Shown here: one piece after another, positions 17,239-25,958 of the stretch | Position numbering within the stretch: position 1 is the stretch's first letter | Layout: each line of letters opens with the position of its first letter | From: Candidatus Daviesbacteria bacterium | GTDB taxonomy: Bacteria > Patescibacteriota > Microgenomatia > Daviesbacterales > UBA10151 | Reading direction: 5' to 3' | DNA length: 55,736 nucleotides | Assembly (NCBI GenBank): GCA_030699125.1 | Contig: JAUYKM010000014.1 | Location: forward strand, 1 to 55,736 | The notes under the pieces: model-generated | What the model was told of the DNA's origin: nothing | The model's input: the letters and a program-made list of their open reading frames with translations, nothing else | The model's database searches: none | Made by a program: the position numbers and the translations under genes

Positions 17239-17556
17239 ATGGGTCCAGATCCTGCAGGTTTACAAGAAATTGAGCAGCTTTTTATTAATCTAATCTCAGT
17301 GGTGGTAGGCTTGGGCTTTATTGCTCTTTTGGTCCTACTGGTTTGGGCCGGATTTAAATATTTAACCTCCGGCGGAGACCCTAAAAATGTCCAGGCTGCT
17401 CATCAGACTGTGACCTGGGCTCTCTTGGGGGTATTATTTCTGGCCATTGCCTGGTTGATACTACAGCTTGTGGCGGCTTTTACCGGACTGCCTGTAACCA
17501 TCTTTAACATCAATGCCTTATGTGAAGTCGGCGGCAGAAACTGGTGCCAGCCCTGA
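17239..17556 (+). CDS. VirB2/TrbC-like two-helix pilin, paralogue 5
   Basis: A 105-residue protein with two TM helices around TSGGDPKNVQAAHQTVTWALL. Unlike the others it ends with a short tail bearing two cysteines (CEVGGRNWC), which could form a disulphide on the outer face. It starts 3 nt after the previous stop. A CCCTGAG/CGAAGGG repeat (17551-17578) overlaps its stop codon. Confidence 0.73.
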   Translation: MGPDPAGLQEIEQLFINLISVVVGLGFIALLVLLVWAGFKYLTSGGDPKNVQAAHQTVTWALLGVLFLAIAWLILQLVAAFTGLPVTIFNINALCEVGGRNWCQP

Positions 17557-17578
17557 GCGACCGAAGGGAGTCGAAGGG
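17551..17578. repeat. CTTCGAC/CTCAGGG-type repeat, copy 1
   Basis: CCCTGAGCGACCGAAGGG followed by AGTCGAAGGG. It belongs with the repeats at 17710-17728, 33470-33512 and 50408-50424, which share CCCTTCGAC and CTCAGGG half-sites. It lies at the junction between the last pilin gene and the VirB6-like gene. Confidence 0.7.
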
Positions 17579-17623
17579 TTGCAATTTATCCTGAGACGCT
17601 ATACGCTAGTAGATAATCTGCCT

Positions 17624-19360
17624 ATGCAAGTCCTATTTAGAATTATTTTTTTCGCTTTATTCATTATTCTTACAGCTTTATTCTATTCTCCAACTGTTCT
17701 TGCTCAATCCCCTTCGACAAGCTCAGGGCAAGCTTCCACCCCTTCTGCCACTTTTCCATCCTCTAATTTCCAACCTCTAACTTCCAACCCACCCCCCACC
17801 TCCCCAGCCTATACTGATCTTTTTGTCCATAACATGTTTCATACCTTCTCTTGTTTCAGCATTGGCTCCTCCATTATTGGTCAACCCTGTTTAACTTATC
17901 AGGTGACCCAAAATGCCCAAGGGACCATCCTGTCTGTGCCGATTTTATCATCTGTTAATTTAGGAGGCGGGGCTTTGGGAACAACAGCCTCTTTAATTGG
18001 ACTATTATACACCAATCCACCGATCAGAACCGCTGATTACCTGGCCTCTTTAGGTAAAGGGTTTGGGATAGTTAAGGAAGCTCAGGCCCAGGGAGTGGTG
18101 GGATCAGGCAATGCGGTTTTATCCCCTATTTTAACTTTGTGGCAGGTATCCAGAAATATTGCCTACATCATCATGATTATTATTTTTGTCATCATAGGTT
18201 TAATGGTGATGTTTCGCCAAAGAATCAATCCCCAAACAGTGATCACTGCCCAGGCAGCGCTACCAGGATTAATCATCGGACTGATTCTGATTACTTTCTC
18301 TTATTTTTTTGCAGCCTTACTCACAGATATCGCTTTTGTGGGAACAAATTTGGTGGGTTATTATTTTTCAGCTGCTCAAGAAGTCACCCAGCCAAATTTA
18401 GTAGAAAGATCTGCTGACCAAAGTGTGTTAACTATTTTTAGCAGGTTTATCAATGCAATTACACGGGAAGACATTTCCAGTGCAGTAGGTACTATCTACA
18501 ACAGCGCAGGTACTAACGTCCAACTTTTCTTTAAAGCATTCGCCTCGCTTATTGCATTTCAGTTTGGTAGTGCAATTGGTGGCATATCCCCTGTATTTAC
18601 GGAGACAGTTAAATTAATCACAGGTGCTGTTGCTGCTTTAGCCACAGCGGTTTCCACAGTAGAAATTCTAGGCTGGGTTTTTTGGTTGATATCTATAGCA
18701 ATACTAATCTATTCTATGATAAAGCTATTGCTTCGCCTAATTAATACCTATCTAAACATTATTTTTTTAACTATTACTGCTCCTTTTCATTTTTTGGCAG
18801 CCTCGCTACCAGGCAGACAGGAGATAGCCACAGCCTGGGTTTTAAATATGCTTTGTAATATTCTGGCTTTTCCAGCAGTAATTGGTGTTTTTTATTTTGT
18901 GGCATTTCTACTCAAAGGAACATATCTACCGTTTACTACTACCGCTCCAGCTCCTTTAACCGGTAGTGCTACTTTTCCTCTTTTGGGAGGTTTAGATCTT
19001 AGTTTTATCAATATTCTTTTGGCGTTTGGGGCAATGTTAGCAACTCCGGCTATCCCGGATATCATTTGCAGAACAATCGGCAGAGCGACTCAAGCTGGAC
19101 AGTTACTCGGACAGGAAATCGGAGCCGGTGTGGCCGGTGGGAGGGGATATTTCCAGCAATTTGGCGGTGGGCTAGGTGGAGCAGGAACACAGATTGGTAG
19201 AACTATCGGGGCAGTTAGAGGGCAACGAGCTCTGCGATGGGATGCCGAAGCAAATAATGGAAGAGGCGGATGGGTAGTATCTACAGAACCTGCTGCGACC
19301 TTTGCTCAACCAGGTGAAATAGCTAGGGGCAGAGCTGAGTTAGAAAGAAGGATTCGATAA
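17624..19360 (+). CDS. VirB6/TrbL-like polytopic T4SS membrane protein
   Basis: The protein is 578 residues from the ATG at 17624, chosen because a signal peptide begins there (MQVLFRIIFFALFIILTALF) and because the open frame upstream overlaps the pilin gene. About seven to eight TM helices follow, with the central aromatic/Trp-rich segments typical of TrbL/VirB6 (NIAYIIMIIIFVIIGLMVMF, then GLIIGLILITFSYFFAALLT). The C-terminus is Gly-rich (GGRGYFQQFGGGLGGAGTQIG). The family forms the inner-membrane channel of T4SS. A repeat inserted at 17710-17728 encodes SPSTSSGQAS after the signal peptide. Confidence 0.75.
   Translation: MQVLFRIIFFALFIILTALFYSPTVLAQSPSTSSGQASTPSATFPSSNFQPLTSNPPPTSPAYTDLFVHNMFHTFSCFSIGSSIIGQPCLTYQVTQNAQGTILSVPILSSVNLGGGALGTTASLIGLLYTNPPIRTADYLASLGKGFGIVKEAQAQGVVGSGNAVLSPILTLWQVSRNIAYIIMIIIFVIIGLMVMFRQRINPQTVITAQAALPGLIIGLILITFSYFFAALLTDIAFVGTNLVGYYFSAAQEVTQPNLVERSADQSVLTIFSRFINAITREDISSAVGTIYNSAGTNVQLFFKAFASLIAFQFGSAIGGISPVFTETVKLITGAVAALATAVSTVEILGWVFWLISIAILIYSMIKLLLRLINTYLNIIFLTITAPFHFLAASLPGRQEIATAWVLNMLCNILAFPAVIGVFYFVAFLLKGTYLPFTTTAPAPLTGSATFPLLGGLDLSFINILLAFGAMLATPAIPDIICRTIGRATQAGQLLGQEIGAGVAGGRGYFQQFGGGLGGAGTQIGRTIGAVRGQRALRWDAEANNGRGGWVVSTEPAATFAQPGEIARGRAELERRIR
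17710..17728. repeat. CTTCGAC/CTCAGGG-type repeat, copy 2, inside the VirB6-like gene
   Basis: CCCTTCGACAAGCTCAGGG, an imperfect palindrome, translated in frame as part of PSTSSGQA. It lies in the low-complexity stretch after the signal peptide, where an insertion would be tolerated. Confidence 0.75.
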
Positions 19361-19361
19361 A

Positions 19362-22300
19362 TTAAACATCTCTTATAATACCGGCATTATGGGTAGGATC
19401 CAATTTGCCGAGTATACCATTTGCCACAGTTTCACCCTCTTTTTTCGCCGTATCATACTCCCAGTAAGCTTCGTCAATAAATTTAATATACGCTGCTGAT
19501 GATTTATAGGCCTCAGAACCTCCCAGATATCTCCTGGGCACTCCAGCTGTAGGATCTTTCAGCCAAGCAAAATAATCTTTCCAAAATCTTCGAATCTCCT
19601 TCCAGGCAGTATTGGCACCTCTTGCTCCCCTTGCTTCCTCTAAAATATAAGCACTCCATACAGCCACAGCTTGCCAGCTACCAAATATACCTGATTCTAA
19701 AGATTTCAGAACTAACTCCTCCGCTTCTGCTTGAGCTAAGACTTTCTTACCGTCAACCCCCCTAACCTCAAAAGTCTTAATCATTGCTCTTAATCTATCT
19801 ATACTTCTGGTTGGTTTTTGGAAAATACCCCAATTTCTTTCCCCTTTTTCATCTATAACTCCTTCCGCTGCTGATCTCCCAGGTATAATCCCTTTTAGCA
19901 TATTAAACCAGGTATTTAGTATCCATGAATCATATGCACCTTTCCCTTTTCTTCTGGTTTGAATAAACTCCTTCATACTCCTTACTCCGACGTACTCCCG
20001 AATGCTGGGCAGCCAAAGAGGGATAGAAGGAACCAGATCTCCACCTCTGGAAATATTATGTCTTTGATCCACTAACCACCATGCTTGTGGATACAAGTTT
20101 CTTTGCAAAAGTAAATTAGTATAGGGTATCCAGCTTATATGAGAAGCGTCATTTTTAGCCCATTCTTTATGGGCATATTTCCAGACTAAATAATGCAGGC
20201 TTCTTGACAGTTCAATCTTATCTCTGACTTCGTTTAGATCTTGTTGCTGATTTGTTTCCTTGAGCTCTTTTTTGGGATCTATCACATCCAAAACATGCTT
20301 CAGCCAGGAATTTCCCCCCTCAATCCATCTTTTTAATGAATTAATAATAGTCCGGCCGCGCATGGAATTATAGGTGGCGATGTTGTTATTCTCCATATGG
20401 TCCACCCGAGGATCTTTGATGATATCCTCAAGGGATTTATTTTTCCATTTGGCTTTGAAGCCATCACGCCTGAGTATGGCTACTGCTTCCTGTACGCGTT
20501 GAAGTTCTATCCGGTTGAAACCTAAAGTAATATAACCCACAGCTTTCTCTCCTTCTGGAACTACTCCCAGACCATCGGTTGCCCTCTGATCAAGCTTCTT
20601 AAGGATGTCTCCTGATTCATCAATTGCATACAGTAGGGCATATTTTATAAAGAAAACCACCCAGTCTACCGGAATCTGATCTCCAAATTTTTCTATTCTC
20701 TTTCTTCCTTCAAGCTCAACTTCTCTTTCCGGACCATTTTCCATAATGAATCTGGGGGCAGATTTTTTGGCGCTTTCACCGGTAACATTAAAAAATTGGA
20801 TAGCTAAAGTTAGCGCGCTTTCTGCCTCTTCCCGGGCTTCAGCCCAGGCATCTTTGAATCTATATAATTCCCATTTGGCCCTATTAAGTCTTGCCAGAGC
20901 AGCTTTTTTGTCATCGTAACTTGTCGCTTCATTAAGGTTATTTTGGGCTTCTCTAACGTTTTCCTCTGCTTTTTTATAATCTCCTTCCCAATCGATATCT
21001 TCGAATAAGGTTGTAATTTCTTCATCCGACATTTCACTTTGCATTCTCAGAAGATACGCCTGTCTTTCTGGATAACTTGCTCCTCTTACCTGCAAATTAG
21101 TTAATCCTCTGACCATTGATTCTACCCGAAGACTTTTTAACAAACCCTGCCCGTCAATATTCTCAATCAGTTGACCTCTGTGACCAACAGGAGATAAAAT
21201 CAATTCATTCTCCCGTTCCTCAAGCTCTATGACGGCTTTTATTAATCTACCATCGTACAAAGTGGCGAGGTTTTCAATTCTTTCATCCCCTCCTATATAG
21301 AAATGGTTTTCTGCCATTCCCTGATAAAGCTGCGCCATAGCATTATCTGTGGCAAAATTCATGATTGGATAGTCAAATTCAACTTCCATATCCATAGAAA
21401 TTCTTCTTATTTGTTCATTGCTAAAAAACTTATCCCCCTGTTTAATAAGGGCTTGCAAAAGTAATGATTTTCTTCTTAAAAACTCTTGTGGATCAAACTT
21501 AGGTGAACCATAGTAGGAATCTTTGGTAAATTGTCTGGCTGAAGCAATAAATCTATCCTCTGTTGAATCATCCAATATAACTTCCAATCCCATTCTATAT
21601 TCATATGAACTTGTCCTCTTTTCTACTAATTGCAGCCTTCGCTCTTCGTTATTAATATTCCATTCACCATCCATTCTATGATCTGTTAGAGGAATTTCAT
21701 TTCCTTCAACCATTCTGTTTCTTTTAGCAATCATCTGATCGGTAGCTCTCTCCGCATACAATCCTCTAATCCCCCTAAACTGTGCTACATCATCAGCAGA
21801 TAATTCTTCTCTTAATTGTACTTCTCTCCAGTCTGAGTCATCTTCTATCGTGGATCCATATCTTGCTTTCTCCTGGCGGAGCATCTCTCGCATACCTTCA
21901 TTTGTTAATACCTTTCGGTATTTTTCAAATTTTTGATTTATATCTGTTCTAATATCTCTGGTTATACCTTTTTTACTTGCTTTAACAAACAACAGTCTTA
22001 ATAGTCTATCGTGCTCTACTGGATCCCCTATTCTTTCTAATGCACTTACAGTCCACTTTAACTGCCCCGAGTCATCTTTTTCATTTAAAACAGCTAATTC
22101 TTCAACCGTCGGTTCTAGATCTTCCTCAAGCTCTTCCCTTGGTACGGTTACATAATGCCAGCCTGTCTCAATACTTCCCTTGGTTGCTTTATATCTTTCT
22201 GTTTCCCTTTTCCAGGTTAGTTCCGCGCGCAAATCAAGCAGTTGACGTCTATCTGCTGTATTGATTCCTGTCTGGCTGGCAATTTGATTGGCTAATTCCT

Positions 22301-23045
22301 TTTGCCGATTCTCAATGATTTCGAACTGTCTTTTTGCATCATCAGCCTCTTCTTGGGCTTTTTGTTTGCTCTCCTCGGATAATCTCAGCTGTTCTACCAA
22401 CTGCCCTTCTTTATCCAGTTCCAACCGGGTTTCATATAGAGCACCTTTTAATTTGAGTGTTCTCATTTGATTAGTGAGGTCATCAAATACTTCGAAAGCG
22501 GGCTGAAGATTAGGATATTGATCCCTAAATTGGTGTAATTGATGCTCTATAGTTACCAACTGAGTTTCAATATTGGTAAGTTCACCCGAGCCTAAATAAC
22601 CCAATCCTTCTGCTACGGTACCATCGGCATATTCTTCGATATAGCCATAAAGTTTGTCCAATCTTTGTTCATTTTCAGGTTTTGCTCGTTCTTCAAAAGA
22701 CAACCCGTTAAGTCGGGCTATCTCATCTCCCAGCTCCATAGGAGGAGGTAGTGGCTCAAATTCTGGCTTCTTTTCTTGCTCTACTCCTCCTAATTGACTT
22801 CTTACTTCAATTGGTCTTTCCTGGGAGGCAATTTCTTGTTCCATTTTGCGGTAGGCCTCAACTGAAGGGGAAATACCTGAATCTGTGGGTTTAACTAATT
22901 CTATTGACTTTTCTTTAGGACCACCCACTTGCGGGGAAATAACTACATTTGGTTCATTCAGCTCATCAGCCGGAGGTTGAACCAAAGATTGACCTTCTCC
23001 TGGTGGCGGAGCTAAACCACCTGTATCTGGACTAATTTCTGCCAT
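19362..23045 (-). CDS. Very large cytoplasmic protein in T4SS cluster, function unknown
   Basis: I do not recognise this protein of about 1,227 residues. The start is taken at MAEISPDTGG (23045), with a proline-rich N-terminus to about residue 125. It has coiled-coil regions at about 150-275 and 690-760 and a long alpha-helical, Trp-rich remainder with no TM helix or signal peptide. It lies antisense to, and 1 bp from the end of, the VirB6-like gene, and is divergent from the CoA-synthesis fusion. Its size and location suggest a cytoplasmic partner of the apparatus; this is inference only. Confidence 0.7.
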   Translation of the reverse strand: MAEISPDTGGLAPPPGEGQSLVQPPADELNEPNVVISPQVGGPKEKSIELVKPTDSGISPSVEAYRKMEQEIASQERPIEVRSQLGGVEQEKKPEFEPLPPPMELGDEIARLNGLSFEERAKPENEQRLDKLYGYIEEYADGTVAEGLGYLGSGELTNIETQLVTIEHQLHQFRDQYPNLQPAFEVFDDLTNQMRTLKLKGALYETRLELDKEGQLVEQLRLSEESKQKAQEEADDAKRQFEIIENRQKELANQIASQTGINTADRRQLLDLRAELTWKRETERYKATKGSIETGWHYVTVPREELEEDLEPTVEELAVLNEKDDSGQLKWTVSALERIGDPVEHDRLLRLLFVKASKKGITRDIRTDINQKFEKYRKVLTNEGMREMLRQEKARYGSTIEDDSDWREVQLREELSADDVAQFRGIRGLYAERATDQMIAKRNRMVEGNEIPLTDHRMDGEWNINNEERRLQLVEKRTSSYEYRMGLEVILDDSTEDRFIASARQFTKDSYYGSPKFDPQEFLRRKSLLLQALIKQGDKFFSNEQIRRISMDMEVEFDYPIMNFATDNAMAQLYQGMAENHFYIGGDERIENLATLYDGRLIKAVIELEERENELILSPVGHRGQLIENIDGQGLLKSLRVESMVRGLTNLQVRGASYPERQAYLLRMQSEMSDEEITTLFEDIDWEGDYKKAEENVREAQNNLNEATSYDDKKAALARLNRAKWELYRFKDAWAEAREEAESALTLAIQFFNVTGESAKKSAPRFIMENGPEREVELEGRKRIEKFGDQIPVDWVVFFIKYALLYAIDESGDILKKLDQRATDGLGVVPEGEKAVGYITLGFNRIELQRVQEAVAILRRDGFKAKWKNKSLEDIIKDPRVDHMENNNIATYNSMRGRTIINSLKRWIEGGNSWLKHVLDVIDPKKELKETNQQQDLNEVRDKIELSRSLHYLVWKYAHKEWAKNDASHISWIPYTNLLLQRNLYPQAWWLVDQRHNISRGGDLVPSIPLWLPSIREYVGVRSMKEFIQTRRKGKGAYDSWILNTWFNMLKGIIPGRSAAEGVIDEKGERNWGIFQKPTRSIDRLRAMIKTFEVRGVDGKKVLAQAEAEELVLKSLESGIFGSWQAVAVWSAYILEEARGARGANTAWKEIRRFWKDYFAWLKDPTAGVPRRYLGGSEAYKSSAAYIKFIDEAYWEYDTAKKEGETVANGILGKLDPTHNAGIIRDV

Positions 23046-23133
23046 AAATCTTTCTTTCATATTCCAGTGTAAAACCTTTGGTTAAGTTTAGTCAACCTGA
23101 CTCCTTTTTGCTTGATTAAATCCTTACAAAATA

Positions 23134-23161
23134 CTGACGAATTGGTTCAGAGTAGTATAAT
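23134..23161 (+). promoter_or_regulatory. Promoter of the PPAT-DPCK gene
   Basis: CTGACG (23134-23139) and a perfect TATAAT (23156-23161) spaced 16 bp. Only 8 nt separate the -10 box from the ATG at 23170, so the transcript would start at about the initiation codon (leaderless). Confidence 0.65.
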
Positions 23162-23169
23162 CCTTTCCA

Positions 23170-24177
23170 ATGAAGTTTTCTAATGTAGTTTTGGGCGGGA
23201 CTTTTGATCTATTACACAATGGCCACCAGTTGATGCTTAATAAGGCTTTCCAATCCGGCCGCCTTGCCTTCATTGGTTTAACTACTGATCAGTTTAATGA
23301 ATCCCGCGGCAAAGAGAGCTTTCAGAATCAAAATACCAGGCTTCACAATCTAAAGGCATTTTTGAAACAAAAAAACTACCTTAAAAGATCCGCAATTACT
23401 TTGGTAAATGATATTTTCGGCACCACTTTGGAAGATCCCAAACTTGAGGCCATTGTTGTCACTCAGGAAAATATGCACATTGTGAAGCTGATTAATCAAA
23501 AAAGAATTGCAGCTAGACTAAAACCCTTGCAAACCATTCTTGTGCCTCACCTCAAAGATGAGGAAGGAAGAATTATCTCCTCCACCAGAATTAGAGAAGG
23601 CCAAATTGATTCCTTAGGCAGAAGCTACAAAAAACTGCTTCTTAAGATTGCCGGCAAGAAGCTGAATAATCACATCAGAGAAAAACTTAAAAAACCTTTG
23701 GGCAAACTGCTTACTACTAAAACCATACCTGTCATCCCTGCGCAGGCAGGGATCCATTTAATTACAGTTGGTGATGTAACTACCTTAAATCTACTTAAAA
23801 GAAGAATCCGGCCGAACTTATCCATTGTTGATCAAAGAATACAGCGTAGATTGATGGTTAATTGGATTCCCGCATTCGCGGGAATGACGAAAGGAAATAT
23901 CAAAATTAAAAATCCCCCCGGCCAAATCTCCAGATCTCTTATCTTGGCAATTGACCAGGCCTTTAAAAAAATCCTAGTTCCTAATTCCTCCAGCCTAGTT
24001 CTCTTCATAGATGGTGAAGAAGACTTAGCCACCATTCCAGCTATTCTACTCTCTCCTTTAGGCACCAGAGTCTGTTACGGCCAGCCTAACAAGGGCTTAG
24101 TTGAGGTGAAAGTGGATCTGGAAATTAAGGATTACTTATATAAGCTTCTAATTTGGCGACAGGTTTCCCCCACTTAG
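23170..24177 (+). CDS. Archaeal-type phosphopantetheine adenylyltransferase fused to GTP-dependent dephospho-CoA kinase (DUF359)
   Basis: Residues 1-150 form an archaeal/eukaryotic-type PPAT nucleotidyltransferase: GGTFDLLHNGHQLMLNKAF holds the HxGH ATP site, and ISSTRIREG is the second signature (bacterial CoaD ends in SSSxVR). Residues about 170-335 match DUF359, the GTP-dependent dephospho-CoA kinase of archaea: VGDVTTLNLL, PNLSIVDQRIQRR, NPPGQIS, FIDGEEDLATIPAIL, CYGQPNKGLV. One chain would thus carry out the last two steps of CoA synthesis. Two palindromic half-elements insert IPVIPAQAGIH and NWIPAFAGMTKG into the kinase half without breaking the frame. Confidence 0.85.
   Translation: MKFSNVVLGGTFDLLHNGHQLMLNKAFQSGRLAFIGLTTDQFNESRGKESFQNQNTRLHNLKAFLKQKNYLKRSAITLVNDIFGTTLEDPKLEAIVVTQENMHIVKLINQKRIAARLKPLQTILVPHLKDEEGRIISSTRIREGQIDSLGRSYKKLLLKIAGKKLNNHIREKLKKPLGKLLTTKTIPVIPAQAGIHLITVGDVTTLNLLKRRIRPNLSIVDQRIQRRLMVNWIPAFAGMTKGNIKIKNPPGQISRSLILAIDQAFKKILVPNSSSLVLFIDGEEDLATIPAILLSPLGTRVCYGQPNKGLVEVKVDLEIKDYLYKLLIWRQVSPT
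23731..23888. repeat. Composite palindromic element, copy 2, split inside the CoA-synthesis gene
   Basis: Half-elements GTCATCCCTGCGCAGGCAGG (23731-23750, continuing GATCC) and ATTCCCGCATTCGCGGGAAT followed by GAC (23866-23888) are the two ends of the family. They lie 158 bp apart instead of the usual 67-87 bp, with conserved DPCK sequence between them. The halves seem to have arrived separately or to have been pulled apart by recombination. Confidence 0.75.
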
Positions 24178-24265
24178 TTATGATTATCTCTTTTCCTTTT
24201 AAAACTTTCTCTATTAATTCATAAAAGTGCATTTTTGCTTGAGTGAGACTTACTATTATTTGCAT
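24125..24265 (-). CDS. Short Phd/YefM-type antitoxin, orphan
   Basis: A 46-residue frame reads MQIIVSLTQAKMHFYELIEK followed by VLKGKEIIITKWGKPVAKLEAY, close to the N-terminal DNA-binding core of Phd/YefM antitoxins (S-x-x-x-A-K-x-x-x-x-E-L-I-E-x-V, then I-I-I-T-K-x-G-K-P-V-A-K-L). No toxin gene is adjacent. The gene overlaps the 3' end of the PPAT-DPCK gene by 53 bp on the opposite strand. A strong leaderless promoter precedes it. The toxin-binding C-terminal half is missing or very short, so it may be only a regulator or a remnant. Confidence 0.65.
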   Translation of the reverse strand: MQIIVSLTQAKMHFYELIEKVLKGKEIIITKWGKPVAKLEAYISNP

Positions 24266-24271
24266 AGCTCC

Positions 24272-24300
24272 ATATTGGATAACTTAGCTAACTTTGTCAA
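24272..24300 (-). promoter_or_regulatory. Promoter of the Phd-like gene
   Basis: On the minus strand, TTGACA (24300-24295) and CAATAT (24277-24272) are separated by 17 bp, and 6 nt lie between the -10 box and the ATG at 24265. This is the same leaderless geometry as vapB and the methyltransferase gene. Confidence 0.6.
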
Positions 24301-24334
24301 TAATTTTTTTAGTATGAGTTCAGTTCTTCCCAGT

Positions 24335-24408
24335 GTCATTCCCACGTAGGCGGGAATCCAATCCCGACCGAGAGTTGTTAATTAGATCCCTGCATTCGCA
24401 GGGATGAC
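24335..24408. repeat. Composite palindromic element, copy 3
   Basis: GTCATTCCCACGTAGGCGGGAATCC (two runs joined: palindrome 1) and GATCCCTGCATTCGCAGGGATGAC (palindrome 2) form outer ends GTCAT/ATGAC. It lies in the 294-bp stretch between the Phd-like gene and the convergent zinc-ribbon gene. Apart from this element I see no gene in 24266-24559. Confidence 0.85.
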
Positions 24409-24559
24409 AATCGCTGGGCAATACCGACTAGTTACTTTTTTAAAATTCTTTAGGTGATAAGTCTTGGTGATTAGGGGACCGTTAACTACCACAAGCCTGC
24501 ACGGACCAACACAGGAGGCTCATCAGAAAAATTGTATCATAAAATCAACTAACCACATT

Positions 24560-25906
24560 TTAAATCAAGGCGCCACCGCACTTATAACATTTTTTAGTGC
24601 AGGTATTGGCTTCTCCACATATTATACATTTACCACCCTCCTTACTAAAAATACTACTTAACACAGAAACTGAAGAGACTACTTGATCAGAAAAACCCCC
24701 GATTGAAAAACTTGAAGAATTAGCGCCTCCCCAACTGCCGCAGCCATCCCCGTTAGAGCCTGTATAGCGGGCCAAAATCGCCTGATCCACTGGATTGATA
24801 TATTTACTACTACTATCAATACTTAGTGGAATTGTGGCGGCCAATAAACTATTATCCAACTTTCTGTCGGATAATTTCTCCAGCTTAATTTTTAATAATA
24901 ATTCTTTGGTTTGATCAATAAATTTTTGTCTTATTTCTGATTGTATTTTTGCAACAGGAGTCCTGTTTGTTAATTCAGCTACCAGCCAATCTGCCACCGG
25001 TATTGCCACCTCTTCTCTGATCCTGTCCTGAAGCCTTGTGTCTTGCAAAGCAATTATTGTCTCAACTGGCAAACCAAATACCTCATTCTTACCAGTTGCT
25101 TTTTCCTGAATTTCACCCAATCTTCTCCAGACAGCCTCAATTCCAAAATCGTCTTTTGTCCTAACCACAGTTGATTTAACCTTATCAACCATCGGATGAT
25201 CCAAAAAGAGAGGATTTTGGTAAACTTCACCTTCTAAACTCTCCCAGAAAAGCTGATAAGCTTCAGCATATAAGTCGTTTTTAAAATCATGAACTTCCAG
25301 GGCCCGAGCTCCGTCAATAGTGGTAACTCTTCCATCATATAAAAATCCATACGACCCATTATATTTAACTACCGTTTCACCTTCCCAGCCTTCGGCTCTT
25401 GAACTGAACCAATATAAATGTTCACCTTCTTTAAGAGTATCTTCAGCATCAAGAAATAATGTTCTTACCCCGGTCATAGAAACTTTATCCATTCCTCTTC
25501 TCCAATCAGAGATGGTTTCTAGAATATCTCTCTTAAAATCCTTCCATCTATGTTCGGGAGCAACCATCAAGTACTCCTCTGTATCAGGATCTTTTTCATG
25601 AAAATAATAATGCCTGGGCGGAGTTAGCTGCATGCGGATCCTGTCTTCAACATCAAAGATATACTCTCCCCTGCTATCCTTTTCACCGGATAGTTTTTCG
25701 GTGACTACTCCAACCGAATCATTGATCGCTGCAAATCTCATTATTTCATGAGCCTCCTGAGACGAAAGTCCCAACCCCAGCACGCGATTATAAAGATCTA
25801 CGTACAAAGAAACATTAAATACCTGATAATCATCGAGCGATGGGGCGGTATCTTTTATCTGGCTTTTTCTGTTTAAATCAGAGTTTCTTGTCTCAACTGT
25901 TATCAT
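24560..25906 (-). CDS. Uncharacterised protein with C-terminal zinc ribbon
   Basis: A 448-residue protein I do not recognise. No TM helix or signal peptide. The last 30 residues hold a four-cysteine zinc ribbon, CIICGEANTCTKKCYKCGG, preceded by a Gly/Ser-rich linker (SNGDGCGSWGGANSSSFSIG). The body is mostly helical and acidic. Its leader (25907-26045) has a structured, riboswitch-like architecture ending in a terminator 13 nt before the ATG, so its expression is probably controlled by attenuation. Position within the T4SS-like cluster suggests it is a partner of that system, but nothing in the protein proves it. Confidence 0.7.
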   Translation of the reverse strand: MITVETRNSDLNRKSQIKDTAPSLDDYQVFNVSLYVDLYNRVLGLGLSSQEAHEIMRFAAINDSVGVVTEKLSGEKDSRGEYIFDVEDRIRMQLTPPRHYYFHEKDPDTEEYLMVAPEHRWKDFKRDILETISDWRRGMDKVSMTGVRTLFLDAEDTLKEGEHLYWFSSRAEGWEGETVVKYNGSYGFLYDGRVTTIDGARALEVHDFKNDLYAEAYQLFWESLEGEVYQNPLFLDHPMVDKVKSTVVRTKDDFGIEAVWRRLGEIQEKATGKNEVFGLPVETIIALQDTRLQDRIREEVAIPVADWLVAELTNRTPVAKIQSEIRQKFIDQTKELLLKIKLEKLSDRKLDNSLLAATIPLSIDSSSKYINPVDQAILARYTGSNGDGCGSWGGANSSSFSIGGFSDQVVSSVSVLSSIFSKEGGKCIICGEANTCTKKCYKCGGALI

Positions 25907-25918
25907 ATTTTATCCATT

Positions 25919-25939
25919 AAAAAACCCTCTCTTCGAGGG
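25919..25939 (-). terminator. Leader terminator upstream of the zinc-ribbon gene
   Basis: On the minus strand CCCTC (25939-25935 complement) and GAGGG form a 5-bp stem with loop GAAGA, followed by TTTTTT. It stands between the probable aptamer and the ATG at 25906. Its 5' arm and loop (CTCGAAGA, 25937-25930) is fully complementary to an upstream TCTTCGAG (25966-25959), an antiterminator. Confidence 0.65.
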
Positions 25940-25958
25940 CTTAAAATTTCACTCTTTG

